A DNA stretch of 8,474 nucleotides from an uncultured Bacilli bacterium (lineage in GTDB: Bacteria > Bacillota_I > Bacilli_A > RF39 > UBA660). Both the position numbers and the translations under genes were made by a program. Every line of letters begins with the position of its first letter. Position 1 is the stretch's first letter. The notes beneath the pieces are model-generated. The model worked only from the letters and a program-made list of their open reading frames with translations. It made no database searches and was not told the DNA's origin. Below, piece by piece: positions 1-7,040 of this stretch. The stretch is from contig CANQOD010000044.1 in assembly GCA_947625395.1 (NCBI GenBank), positions 1-8,474 on the forward strand, in the 5' to 3' direction.

Positions 1-231
1 AAATTCTTTTCCTTTTCTTCCATCATTATCTTCTATAGGCACTGCTTCTTCTATTTCTAGGCTTCCATTTGTTTCTTCTAATACAATATTAAGATTTTTT
101 CCCGTGATACTTACAGTTTCCTTTCCTATCACAGTTAATCTTAACCAAGCATAACTAATTCCTATCAATAGAACAACAAAAAGAACTAGAATTCCTAGTA
201 CTTTTTTATGTTCTTTTATCCACTCTTTCAT
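1..231 (-). CDS. N-terminal part of a secreted/surface protein with a SipW-type signal peptide (cut by window edge)
   Basis: The first 77 codons are visible with no stop, so the C-terminus lies outside the window. The start ATG at 231-229 was chosen because it opens the frame with a classic export N-terminus and has GAGGG eight bases upstream; an ATG four bases earlier is out of frame and stops after nine codons. The protein begins MKEWIKEHKK, followed by a hydrophobic stretch at about residues 11-25 and the junction GISYAWL at 24-30. This short basic-hydrophobic-SYAW pattern is typical of signal peptides of TasA/camelysin-like proteins processed by SipW-type signal peptidases. The mature part seen so far (VSITGKNLNIVLEETNGSLEIEEA) looks like a beta-rich extracellular domain. 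The function is unknown; a fibre-forming or adhesive surface role is inference from the signal type only. The gene is preceded by its own candidate promoter and is separated from the upstream transporter gene by a terminator. Confidence 0.72.
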   Translation of the reverse strand, partial: MKEWIKEHKKVLGILVLFVVLLIGISYAWLRLTVIGKETVSITGKNLNIVLEETNGSLEIEEAVPIEDNDGRKGKEF

Positions 232-255
232 TCATGACACCCTCATTCTGATGTC

Positions 256-282
256 ATTATATCTTCTAAAACTACCCCCCCC
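256..282 (-). promoter_or_regulatory. Candidate promoter of the left-edge surface-protein gene, with a G8 tract upstream of a perfect -10
   Basis: Read on the minus strand, a perfect TATAAT lies at 261-256, 24 bases upstream of the start codon. No TTGACA-like -35 box is present at 16-18 bases spacing; instead a run of eight G (282-275) spans the -35/spacer boundary. With a 17-base spacer the -35 position would read TCGGGG. The site lies just downstream of the transporter terminator, where a new promoter is needed. The -10 assignment is reasonable. How the promoter is recognised without a -35 is unknown. Confidence 0.5.
275..282 (-). repeat. Homopolymeric G8 tract (C8 on the plus strand)
   Basis: Eight consecutive G residues on the minus strand sit in otherwise AT-rich intergenic DNA, 13 bases upstream of the TATAAT of the surface-protein gene. 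Tracts of this kind are prone to slipped-strand length changes. I saw no other G or C run of this length in the window. Confidence 0.9.
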
Positions 283-315
283 GATTTATTCTATTTCAGC
301 ATATCGTTTTCCAAC

Positions 316-346
316 AAAAAAAAAGAAGCCTTTATGTGACTTCTTT
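316..346 (-). terminator. Rho-independent terminator of the YfcC-family transporter gene
   Basis: On the minus strand AAAGAAGTC (346-338) pairs with GGCTTCTTT (330-322) around a 7-base loop; the one non-Watson-Crick pair is a U-G wobble in this orientation only. The stem runs into a stretch of T totalling nine (324-316). It begins five bases after the transporter stop codon, so it ends that transcription unit and insulates the surface-protein gene. Confidence 0.88.
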
Positions 347-351
347 CCAAA

Positions 352-1749
352 TTATATCATTAACATTAGTACTGTGAAAATAATGAAGAGAACAACTAAA
401 ATCTCAAGCAATAATTTCCAAATATACTTTATCCAATCTTTGTAAGGTACCTTTAAATATGCAAGTGAAATCATGAGTACTACAGAAGTTGGAGCAACCA
501 ACATGATTGTTGCATATAAAGATTGGAACATAACTGCAATTAAAGGATAAAATTTTGTATTTGTGACTAGGGATGTTAAATACGGAATAACGCTTTGAAA
601 AGCATAAGTTGGGTCTACGTTGAAGAATCCAGCAAGTAATCCAACAAGTCCTACTGTAAATACATTGAATCCTTTTGTCATTCCTAAAATGAATTTATAA
701 ATCGTCAACTGGAATGGGTGATAAGTTGTGATAACTAATCCACTATAAATCAAAATGACTAAGACAGCAGGTAATAATGCTTTCTTTGCACCTGCGACAA
801 ATGCATCAATTGCATCGTTAAACTTAATTTTATAAATAAATTTAAGTGCAATCATAGCTACAAAAAGTACAGTACAAAGTTCTCCAATAGACCAAAGTCC
901 AAAGGCGTTGATGGTTCCTAGTAATTTTCCAAAGATTTCAAAGTCAAATAGTTTAAATCCTACTACAGCATCTTTTGCATCTTGAAAAATCGTTAATTCA
1001 AACGCATCTCCCCAAGAAATAAAACTCAAAATCATAATGAGTAAAACAACATCCAGCACAACAACTAAAGGCCATACCTTTGTCATTTTTCCTCTTGTGG
1101 CAACAGGAATATATTCATCTTTATCTGCCTCAGCTTTTTTGTTTTCTTTCTTGCCAAACTTCACAACATTTAGAATTAAAATAGCTAATCCTATTACTAG
1201 AATAATCACTTTTGCCCAAATATCATCAAATACTTTCGTTGATAAATATTGTGCAAGAGTCACCGCAGTTGATGATGCGAAAGTGCTACCCATAACTCCT
1301 ACAAGTGTAGAACCAACAGTAACTGCAACAGCTGCTAATTTACTGTAGCCGAGCATTAAAACTAAAGAAAATACAAATGGGAAGAAAATTAATAGTCCTA
1401 ACTCCAATCCACAAACAGATGTAAGAACTGCAAATAGAACCATAATAATCGTAAGAGCTAACCATTCTTTTCCTTTAAATTTCTTAGCAATTGCATCTAA
1501 CAATTTACGATAGACACCCGTCTTATTCACAATACCATAGAAACCACCAATGATTAGAATGAACAATGAAAGTTGTCCAAAATAAGATAAGGCTGTTGTT
1601 TGATATGATAAAATATCAAATAATCCCATTTGGATTTGTCCCTGTTCTTGATAAGTTGATTGAAAAATCGCAGATGGTATAATCCAGGTAAGTAATAAGA
1701 ATGCAGCAAGCGTAATTAGTATTACTTTGAATGCATTATGTTTTTTCAT
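352..1749 (-). CDS. YfcC/DcuC-family multi-pass membrane transporter
   Basis: This 465-residue protein is almost entirely hydrophobic, with roughly eleven or twelve predicted membrane helices. It begins MKKHNAFKVILITLAAFLLLTWIIP. The LTWIIPSAIFQ element at 20-30, the FDIL segment at 44-47, the helix around FILIIGGFYGIVNKTGVY (63-80) and the glycine/serine-rich stretch TVGSTLVGVMGSTFASS (144-160) match the YfcC / C4-dicarboxylate anaerobic carrier group of the ion-transporter superfamily, which is also related to ArcD-type amino-acid exchangers. A charged cytoplasmic loop lies at about 198-224. The substrate cannot be read from the sequence; dicarboxylates, basic amino acids or peptides are all possible. 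The gene has its own promoter, an AAGGAG ribosome binding site at 1762-1757 and a terminator five bases past the TAA stop, so it is a single-gene unit. The length is normal for the family and the frame is intact. Confidence 0.85.
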   Translation of the reverse strand: MKKHNAFKVILITLAAFLLLTWIIPSAIFQSTYQEQGQIQMGLFDILSYQTTALSYFGQLSLFILIIGGFYGIVNKTGVYRKLLDAIAKKFKGKEWLALTIIMVLFAVLTSVCGLELGLLIFFPFVFSLVLMLGYSKLAAVAVTVGSTLVGVMGSTFASSTAVTLAQYLSTKVFDDIWAKVIILVIGLAILILNVVKFGKKENKKAEADKDEYIPVATRGKMTKVWPLVVVLDVVLLIMILSFISWGDAFELTIFQDAKDAVVGFKLFDFEIFGKLLGTINAFGLWSIGELCTVLFVAMIALKFIYKIKFNDAIDAFVAGAKKALLPAVLVILIYSGLVITTYHPFQLTIYKFILGMTKGFNVFTVGLVGLLAGFFNVDPTYAFQSVIPYLTSLVTNTKFYPLIAVMFQSLYATIMLVAPTSVVLMISLAYLKVPYKDWIKYIWKLLLEILVVLFIIFTVLMLMI

Positions 1750-1849
1750 TTTCCTTCTCCTTTCATCTTCATTATACTTTCAATTCCTATATTTTACAAC
1801 AATTTAGCCCATTTTTTTAGTGAAAATTTGATGAAAAGGAAATTGAATT
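1750..1849. other. 100-base spacer between the CotH-like gene and the transporter gene, no terminator seen
   Basis: Apart from the transporter promoter, this spacer contains AT-rich sequence without a GC-stemmed hairpin followed by T residues. Read-through from the lysS/CotH operon into the transporter gene is therefore possible in addition to its own promoter. Confidence 0.5.
1771..1799 (-). promoter_or_regulatory. Sigma-A-type promoter of the YfcC-family transporter gene
   Basis: On the minus strand TTGTAA (1799-1794) and a perfect TATAAT (1776-1771) are separated by exactly 17 bases. The -10 ends 21 bases before the ATG at 1749, giving a predicted leader of about 14 nucleotides that holds little besides the AAGGAG site. 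There is no visible operator or riboswitch. Confidence 0.82.
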
Positions 1850-3430
1850 TTATCTTTTCCTTTTATTTGAAATACTTCTTCTTCTATTTAAAGTTGTCTT
1901 TTTCTTGTTTACCACAGCTTTTTTCTTTTTCTTATCGCGGAGGAAAGCTTGATAGAACATCACAACGCCACCCAAAACAAGAACGACTCCAAGAAGCAGT
2001 GGAAGAATAGATATCCGTCGCCACCAAGTGACTTTTGCTTCGATGGTTCCCTTTTTACCTGTACTATCTTGATATTCAAACACAAAAGAACCTGTTTTTT
2101 CAAATCGATATTCCTTTTTTCCTTGATTGTTTAAAACTTGAATGTCCTCTCTATTAGATACTAGTTTAGCAGTCATACTTCCATCTGTATTTTTCTGATA
2201 TTGAATCGAAACAACTAAATCTCCTGTATACAAATCGTGCATATATTGGTCAAGCACAGGAGTCCGCACATCCAAAAATTCCTCAATCTGTGTATAATCA
2301 TAGCCTGGAATATTTTCCCATCTTTGATTTTCTAATTCAAAACTAGTCGAAGGAATCGTATCTGCGAATGCATAAAACTTCTTCATCACCTCGTCTTTTG
2401 TCAAAATTGTTTTTCGCAATTGAAAATAACGATTAGCCACTTCATTTGGAAAATTTTTCACCAAACGCTTAAAAAGATAATTCACATTGGGATATTCAAT
2501 AATTAAATCTGTATATGGAAGCATCAACGACGTGCCATAAAAATGCAAGCCAAATGATGAATCCAAATCATAAAGGGAAAGAAACCATTTTTTTCCATCA
2601 TACGTTCCTAATAATAAATTTTTCCCAATATTATCATATAAATATGCATACTCACATAAAACGTAATAGTTTAATAGCGAATCAAAGTCCACATAGTTTT
2701 GAATATTAGCTTGAAATTCCTGGTCAGAACTATCCTTAACAAATTGCAGTAATTTGTTTAATTTTTGAATTGCACTTTGATTCAGTTCTCCAACTTCTAG
2801 TTCCCAGTGTTCATTTTCTAGCTTTGTTGTTTCGTAAAAAAGCACGTCTTTATCCCAAGTATCTCCTACGAAAGCAAGATGATTTTGATTGTCTTCATCC
2901 ATGTTGAATAACCAAGGCGCTTTAGGAATATTCCAAGTATAAAGCCCTAAGAATTCATCATTATTATAAATTTCCACAGGAAAGCCATCAATTGTTCCAT
3001 AGTGTGGCGTATCTTCAAGGACATGATATTTTTTCTGTATATCTGCTGCAATTCTTGCAGTGACAATATTTCTCGCATGCGTTTTATCAATCCAATTGGC
3101 TTTTAAACAATAGACATCTGCTTTCCCAAAGCCAACATCAACAGCCTTTTTCTTTTTATACGTATCATCTTGATATAAGTTGATTGTATAGTTTTTCTTC
3201 TCATACGCAAGACTACCAGTTCCTTGTACTTTTATTTCAGCATAGACTTTAAATTGCTGTTGGTCATCTTGATACTCAATTTCTACTTTTCGAATATCCT
3301 TTTTCGAAAGCATGGCAGAGATATCCCCAATAATATTGACCTTTGGAATAGAAACTGTTTCAGCTTGAACAGGAATCCCATTGAACAACAATAGAAAAAG
3401 GGCGAACAAAAAGTATTTAAAATGCTTCAT
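1850..3430 (-). CDS. CotH-family kinase-like protein, exported and anchored by a C-terminal membrane helix
   Basis: The protein has 526 residues. A signal peptide covers 1-23 (hydrophobic core, then PVQA/E). The CotH-type domain spans about 28-400. It shows IKVQGTGSLAYEKKNYTINL (66-85; the small-residue loop plus basic pair seen in CotH proteins), LKANWIDKTHARN (109-121), YDNIGKNLLL (265-274) and YDLDSSFG (287-294). D266 and D288/D290 are therefore present at the positions expected for the catalytic and metal-binding acids, so it is probably an active kinase. CotH of Bacillus phosphorylates spore-coat proteins; family members in non-spore-formers act on unknown extracellular targets. A small beta-type domain (about 404-468) follows, then a membrane helix (473-493) and a 29-residue tail (498-526) with 16 Lys/Arg, predicted to be cytoplasmic. 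The start is supported by GGGAGG five bases upstream. It lies 35 bases after lysS without an intervening terminator or clear promoter, so it is probably the last gene of the lysS operon. Confidence 0.85.
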   Translation of the reverse strand: MKHFKYFLFALFLLLFNGIPVQAETVSIPKVNIIGDISAMLSKKDIRKVEIEYQDDQQQFKVYAEIKVQGTGSLAYEKKNYTINLYQDDTYKKKKAVDVGFGKADVYCLKANWIDKTHARNIVTARIAADIQKKYHVLEDTPHYGTIDGFPVEIYNNDEFLGLYTWNIPKAPWLFNMDEDNQNHLAFVGDTWDKDVLFYETTKLENEHWELEVGELNQSAIQKLNKLLQFVKDSSDQEFQANIQNYVDFDSLLNYYVLCEYAYLYDNIGKNLLLGTYDGKKWFLSLYDLDSSFGLHFYGTSLMLPYTDLIIEYPNVNYLFKRLVKNFPNEVANRYFQLRKTILTKDEVMKKFYAFADTIPSTSFELENQRWENIPGYDYTQIEEFLDVRTPVLDQYMHDLYTGDLVVSIQYQKNTDGSMTAKLVSNREDIQVLNNQGKKEYRFEKTGSFVFEYQDSTGKKGTIEAKVTWWRRISILPLLLGVVLVLGGVVMFYQAFLRDKKKKKAVVNKKKTTLNRRRSISNKRKR

Positions 3431-3465
3431 TTTATCCTCCCTTCTACTTCTAGAGTCATCATCAA

Positions 3466-4941
3466 CTATTTTTCGTCGTTAGGTCGCATTAATGGGAACA
3501 TAACAACGTCTTTAATATTTTCACTTCCTGTGAGTAATTGAATCACACGGTCAATGCCCATCCCCCAGCCTGAAATAGGTGGCATTCCGTATTCCATCGC
3601 ATGAACATAATCATAGTCCATTTCCATGGCTTCTTCGTCTCCTTCTGCTTTTAATTGCGCTTGTTCAAGAAGACGACGTTCTTGTTCTTGAGGGTCAACA
3701 AGTTCACTAAAGCCATTGACGATTTCAGCACCATTCACAACTAACTGAAAGCGGTCCGTAATTTCAGGTCGTTCATCATTGGCCCTAGCAAGTGGTGACA
3801 AACTAATTGGATGTTCAGTTAAATAGATAGGTTCTACAATATGAGGTCGTGCCACTTTTTTATAAAGATAATCTACTAAATTTCCATATCCCAACTTATC
3901 AATTGGCGTATCACTATCAAGTTCAATATGTTCTTGTTTAATTTTATCTAACAATTTTTCTTTGGTATTTTCAACTTCAATATCAATATTCGCATATTTT
4001 AAAATCAATTCTCTAAAGGATACAGCTTTCCAATTACCACTCATATCAATTTCTTTATCACCAACGGTAATCGTCAGTGTTCCAAAGATATTTTGAATAA
4101 TTGTTTGTAACATATCTTGAATCAATTTCATATTGTCCTTATAGTTAAAATAAGCTTGATAACATTCAATCATTGTAAAATCTTGTAAGTGTGTAGCGTC
4201 AATGCCCTCGTTTCTAAAGCATCTCGCAATTTCATAAACTTTAGGCATTCCCGCAATAACTGCCCTTTTCATATATGTTTCCGGAGCAATTCTTAAGTAA
4301 ACATCTAAGTCGAGTGCATTATGATGTGCAACAAAAGGTCGAGCAACGGCTCCACTTGCTTTACTATTTAAAATTGGTGTTTCAATTTCATAATATCCTA
4401 ACTGGTCCAAATAGGCACGAAGCTCTTTAATAAATTTCATACGAATTTTAAAGCGACGACGTGTATCCTCATTCATAATCATATCGACATACCGATTTCG
4501 ATAACACAATTCGGGGTCTTGTAACCCATGAAATTTTTCAGGCAGTGGACGAAGTGCTTTTCCTAAAAAAGTAATTTGATTAGCACGCAGAGTCTTTTCT
4601 CCTGTTTGCGTCGTAAAAATTTCTCCAGTTGCACCAATAAAATCCCCAACATCGATATTGCTTTTGAAGAAAGCATATTCTTCTTCTCCAATCAAATCAA
4701 TTTTCACTGAAATTTGTAAATCTCCATCAATATCTCTTAGTCTTAAAAAGCTCATCTTGCCCATTTTTCTTAGGAAAACAATTCTTCCTGCAACGGAAAC
4801 ATCCTTTGTTTCGTCTGGCAACTGTGCTGCCTCTTCAAGACTATGTGTAACTTCATATCGCTCAGGATATGGATTTCTTGTTTCTCTTATTTTTTCTACT
4901 TTTTCACGTCGTACAATTTCTTGTTCTGTTAACTCTCGCAT
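3466..4941 (-). CDS. lysS: Lysyl-tRNA synthetase, class II
   Basis: This cytoplasmic enzyme charges tRNA-Lys with lysine using ATP. The 491-residue length is normal. The N-terminal OB-fold anticodon-binding domain is at about 48-130 (VAGRIVFLRKMGKMSFLRLRD). The class II catalytic core follows: motif 1 near GYYEIETPIL (182-191), the LysRS-typical SGAVARPFVAHHNALDLD (196-213), motif 2 FRNEGIDATHLQDFTMIE (242-259) and motif 3 GWGMGIDR (458-465), ending in FPLMRP. The motif 2 loop reads HLQDFT where many LysRS have HNPEFT, a known kind of variation rather than a defect. The start ATG lies inside the end of the upstream RDD gene (13-base overlap), with GGAGG seven bases upstream also inside that gene, which suggests translational coupling. 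The order dus...lysS resembles the dusB-lysS neighbourhood of Bacillus. No T-box leader is visible; the gene is expressed from the operon. The stop is TAG. Confidence 0.97.
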   Translation of the reverse strand: MRELTEQEIVRREKVEKIRETRNPYPERYEVTHSLEEAAQLPDETKDVSVAGRIVFLRKMGKMSFLRLRDIDGDLQISVKIDLIGEEEYAFFKSNIDVGDFIGATGEIFTTQTGEKTLRANQITFLGKALRPLPEKFHGLQDPELCYRNRYVDMIMNEDTRRRFKIRMKFIKELRAYLDQLGYYEIETPILNSKASGAVARPFVAHHNALDLDVYLRIAPETYMKRAVIAGMPKVYEIARCFRNEGIDATHLQDFTMIECYQAYFNYKDNMKLIQDMLQTIIQNIFGTLTITVGDKEIDMSGNWKAVSFRELILKYANIDIEVENTKEKLLDKIKQEHIELDSDTPIDKLGYGNLVDYLYKKVARPHIVEPIYLTEHPISLSPLARANDERPEITDRFQLVVNGAEIVNGFSELVDPQEQERRLLEQAQLKAEGDEEAMEMDYDYVHAMEYGMPPISGWGMGIDRVIQLLTGSENIKDVVMFPLMRPNDEK

Positions 4942-5558
4942 TTTGCATCCTCCACTTCTTTGACTGTATTTTCAACACGAACAACTTCTGTTTTCAAAAG
5001 TTTATCATGAAGTCCTTCTTTTTCTTTTGAAAAAGCAATTAAAATCACACTAATCATTACAAAAATATACTCAATACTTTCTAAAACTAAACTTCCGCCA
5101 ATATAAATATCTTTACTTGCCAATAAAGCCAAGGCTGTCGTTAAAATATTTAAAAGAATCGAATTGATAATAGAAGAACGAATAACCAAATCATTCATTG
5201 TCAATTTAGAGTGATTCTGTTTCTGTACTTTGATACGTAACAGGCGTTTCCCAATCGTTTGCCCATTTTGATAGAACTGAAAAACACAAAAATAAAGAAT
5301 GGATAAAAAGATTTGGACAATTGAAAGGAGTGCTGTCTTCTTAGAAATGTCATAATTCAAATCAAAAATTTGATTGGTATAAGTTTGCATATTTATTTTT
5401 CCCTCTACGTAGTTTTCCATAATTGCATCTTGCTCTTTATACAACTTTTCTAAATTTTTATCTTGTGGAATGACCATAGAAATCAGTCCCGCAACAATCG
5501 ATATTAAAAATATATCAATTAAATAGGCAAAAACACGACTACTAAAACTTGCTTTCAT
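4929..5558 (-). CDS. RDD-family integral membrane protein
   Basis: The protein has 209 residues. It begins MKASFSSRVFAYLIDIFLIS, with the family's Arg (R8) and Asp (D15) before and within the first membrane helix (about 10-30). A charged, probably extracytoplasmic loop (about 33-73) leads to a second helix (about 76-96), followed by the diagnostic NGQTIGKRLLRIKV (98-111). Two further helices lie at about 126-147 and 158-177. The protein ends with EGLHDKLLKTEVV (181-193), the usual closing motif of RDD proteins. Most RDD proteins have no proven function; some have been linked to cation/proton exchange, which is not shown here. The gene starts three bases after the dus stop, with a perfect AAGGAGG inside the dus coding end, and overlaps lysS by 13 bases. 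It is therefore tightly bound into the operon, between two translation genes that are usually adjacent. Confidence 0.88.
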   Translation of the reverse strand: MKASFSSRVFAYLIDIFLISIVAGLISMVIPQDKNLEKLYKEQDAIMENYVEGKINMQTYTNQIFDLNYDISKKTALLSIVQIFLSILYFCVFQFYQNGQTIGKRLLRIKVQKQNHSKLTMNDLVIRSSIINSILLNILTTALALLASKDIYIGGSLVLESIEYIFVMISVILIAFSKEKEGLHDKLLKTEVVRVENTVKEVEDAKCES

Positions 5559-5561
5559 TTT

Positions 5562-6533
5562 TTATTCCTCCTTAAATTCCTTTAATATCTGCATTATATC
5601 ATAAAGACTCTGACTTTGAAATATTTTATTCTTAATCATAGCACCACCTGGAATCCCTTTTAGATACCACGCAACATGACTACGAATTTCTAAAACTGCA
5701 CGATGTTCATCTTTGAGTTGACTTAAATACATCAAATGATGAAGACACATATCTATTTTTTCGCTTTTGCTTCTTTCTCTTGGCAAGGTCCCCTTTTCTA
5801 AATAGGCAATGGTATCTTTCACGAGCCACGGATTTCCAAGAACCCCTCTTCCAATCATCACCGCATCACACTTCGTTTCATCAAGCATTTGTTTTGCAAG
5901 CTGTGGCGTTGTGATATCACCATTTCCAATGACAGGAATTGAAACAGCCTCTTTAACTTGCCGAATCAGTTGCCAATCTGCTTTTCCTTGATACCCTTGA
6001 CTTCTTGTCCTAGGGTGAACACAAATTGCAGCCGCCCCAGCTTCTTCACACACTTTAGCGATTTGAACCGCATTGATAGAATTTTGGTCCCAGCCACTGC
6101 GAATTTTAACCGTAACAGGAATCGGAACAGCTTTGACAACTTGGGACACAATCTCATAAACTTTCGATGGATTTTTTAATAGTGCACTACCTGCTTGGGA
6201 CCGGAGGGCAACTTTTGGAACAGGACATCCCATATTGATATCAATGATATCAGGTTTCATTTTCTCATATACTTTTTTCGCTGCGAGTACAAAAGAGGAA
6301 ACATCACTTCCAAAAATTTGTTGCGCAATAGGGCGTTCCATTTCTTCCATATAAAGCATATCAAGTGTTTTCTCATTGTCATAAGCAATTGCCTTATCAC
6401 TAACCATTTCTGCATACAGTAAGCCACAGCCCATTTCTTTGATGATTTTCCGAAAAGCACTATTGCAAACACCAGCCATTGGCGCAAGCACAACTTGATT
6501 CTTAATGGTCACATTTCCAATTTTCCACTGCAT
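5562..6533 (-). CDS. dusB: tRNA-dihydrouridine synthase, DusB/NifR3 type
   Basis: This FMN- and NADPH-dependent enzyme reduces uridines in the tRNA D-loop region. The 323-residue length is typical. The TIM-barrel Dus domain starts at LAPMAGVCNSAFR (16-28; flavin-site loop), followed by the DINMGCPVPK segment (98-107) with the catalytic Cys at 103. Further motifs are AGSALL (114-119), VKIRSGWD with Lys143 (142-149), HPRTRSQGYQGKADW (173-187; His173 and Arg175 contact flavin/uridine), IGNGDI (202-207) and the phosphate-binding IGRGVLGNPW (227-236). The assignment to the DusB-like subgroup rests on these motifs and on its position upstream of lysS, as in Bacillus yacF; exact target positions on the tRNA cannot be told. 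The start lies 22 bases after mscL with a weak GGAAGTGG site. Its last codons contain the ribosome binding site of the RDD gene. Confidence 0.95.
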   Translation of the reverse strand: MQWKIGNVTIKNQVVLAPMAGVCNSAFRKIIKEMGCGLLYAEMVSDKAIAYDNEKTLDMLYMEEMERPIAQQIFGSDVSSFVLAAKKVYEKMKPDIIDINMGCPVPKVALRSQAGSALLKNPSKVYEIVSQVVKAVPIPVTVKIRSGWDQNSINAVQIAKVCEEAGAAAICVHPRTRSQGYQGKADWQLIRQVKEAVSIPVIGNGDITTPQLAKQMLDETKCDAVMIGRGVLGNPWLVKDTIAYLEKGTLPRERSKSEKIDMCLHHLMYLSQLKDEHRAVLEIRSHVAWYLKGIPGGAMIKNKIFQSQSLYDIMQILKEFKEE

Positions 6534-6555
6534 GAATCCACTTCCAATTCTTTGC

Positions 6556-6993
6556 TTACTTTTTCTTTTTCAATAAATCTCTAATCTCTTCTAGTAAAAT
6601 GACTTCATCACTTTTCACTGGGCTTTCCGCTACCTGTTCTTCTTGACTCTTTTTCTTAAAAGCGGTAAATAACTTAATCATAATAAAGATACAAATCGCA
6701 ATAATTAAAAAATCAACAATCGATTGAATAAAGGCACCATACGCAATCGTTGCATCATTAATTTGAATAGACAAACGACTAAAATCAAGTCCTCCTAAAA
6801 AAATACCTACTAGTGGCATTAAAACATCACTGACTAAACTGGTGACGATTTTTCCAAAAGCACCACCTATAATGACACCAACAGCCATATCAATCACATT
6901 CCCACGTGAGATAAAATCTTTAAACTCAGAAACTTCCTTTTTCACAGTTGCTTCTGCTTTCTTCTTTTTTCCTTTTATTTCTTTCTTTTCCAT
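6556..6993 (-). CDS. mscL: Large-conductance mechanosensitive channel MscL
   Basis: MscL is a homopentameric inner-membrane channel that opens under high membrane tension and releases solutes during hypo-osmotic shock. In this 145-residue protein the signature FKDFISRGNVIDMAVGVIIGGAFGKIV occupies 24-50. It covers the N-terminal amphipathic helix and the pore-lining first helix with its small-residue face. The second helix is at about 88-112 (FIQSIVDFLIIAICIFIMIKLF), and the C-terminal bundle helix is EVILLEEIRDLLKKKK (130-145). Unusually, about 20 Lys/Glu-rich residues (MEKKEIKGKKKKAEATVKKE) precede the usual N-terminus. The start is fixed by GAGGTG at 7005-7000, six bases upstream, and by the lack of any other Met before the first membrane helix. 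It is the first gene of the proposed operon, directly behind a strong promoter. Confidence 0.96.
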   Translation of the reverse strand: MEKKEIKGKKKKAEATVKKEVSEFKDFISRGNVIDMAVGVIIGGAFGKIVTSLVSDVLMPLVGIFLGGLDFSRLSIQINDATIAYGAFIQSIVDFLIIAICIFIMIKLFTAFKKKSQEEQVAESPVKSDEVILLEEIRDLLKKKK

Positions 6994-7011
6994 TTACGAC
7001 ACCTCGCGCTT

Positions 7012-7040
7012 ATTATATAGAAAAAAGAACTATTTTTCAA
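7012..7040 (-). promoter_or_regulatory. Sigma-A-type promoter of the mscL-dus-RDD-lysS-CotH operon
   Basis: On the minus strand TTGAAA (7040-7035) and a perfect TATAAT (7017-7012) are 17 bases apart. The -10 ends 18 bases before the mscL start, giving a leader of about a dozen nucleotides that consists mostly of the ribosome binding site. The -35 box overlaps the hairpin of the upstream gene's terminator. Confidence 0.82.

Noticed and set aside
251..445. Plus-strand open frame across the intergenic region and transporter 3' end
   Set aside because: It runs through a promoter, the C8 tract and a terminator hairpin, and shows no coding features.
1037..1348. Plus-strand open frame inside the transporter gene
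   Set aside because: It lies entirely antisense to a well-supported gene, its Thr/Ser-rich translation reflects the reverse of a membrane protein, and it lacks a ribosome binding site or family resemblance.
1738..2010. Plus-strand open frame covering the CotH 3' end and the transporter promoter
   Set aside because: Its Phe/Ser/Leu-rich translation comes from reading A-rich lysine codons of the CotH tail backwards; there is no supporting motif.
1850..3430. CotH as evidence for a spore-forming organism
   Set aside because: CotH-family proteins are widespread in non-spore-formers, and this one is membrane-anchored and lies in a translation-gene operon.
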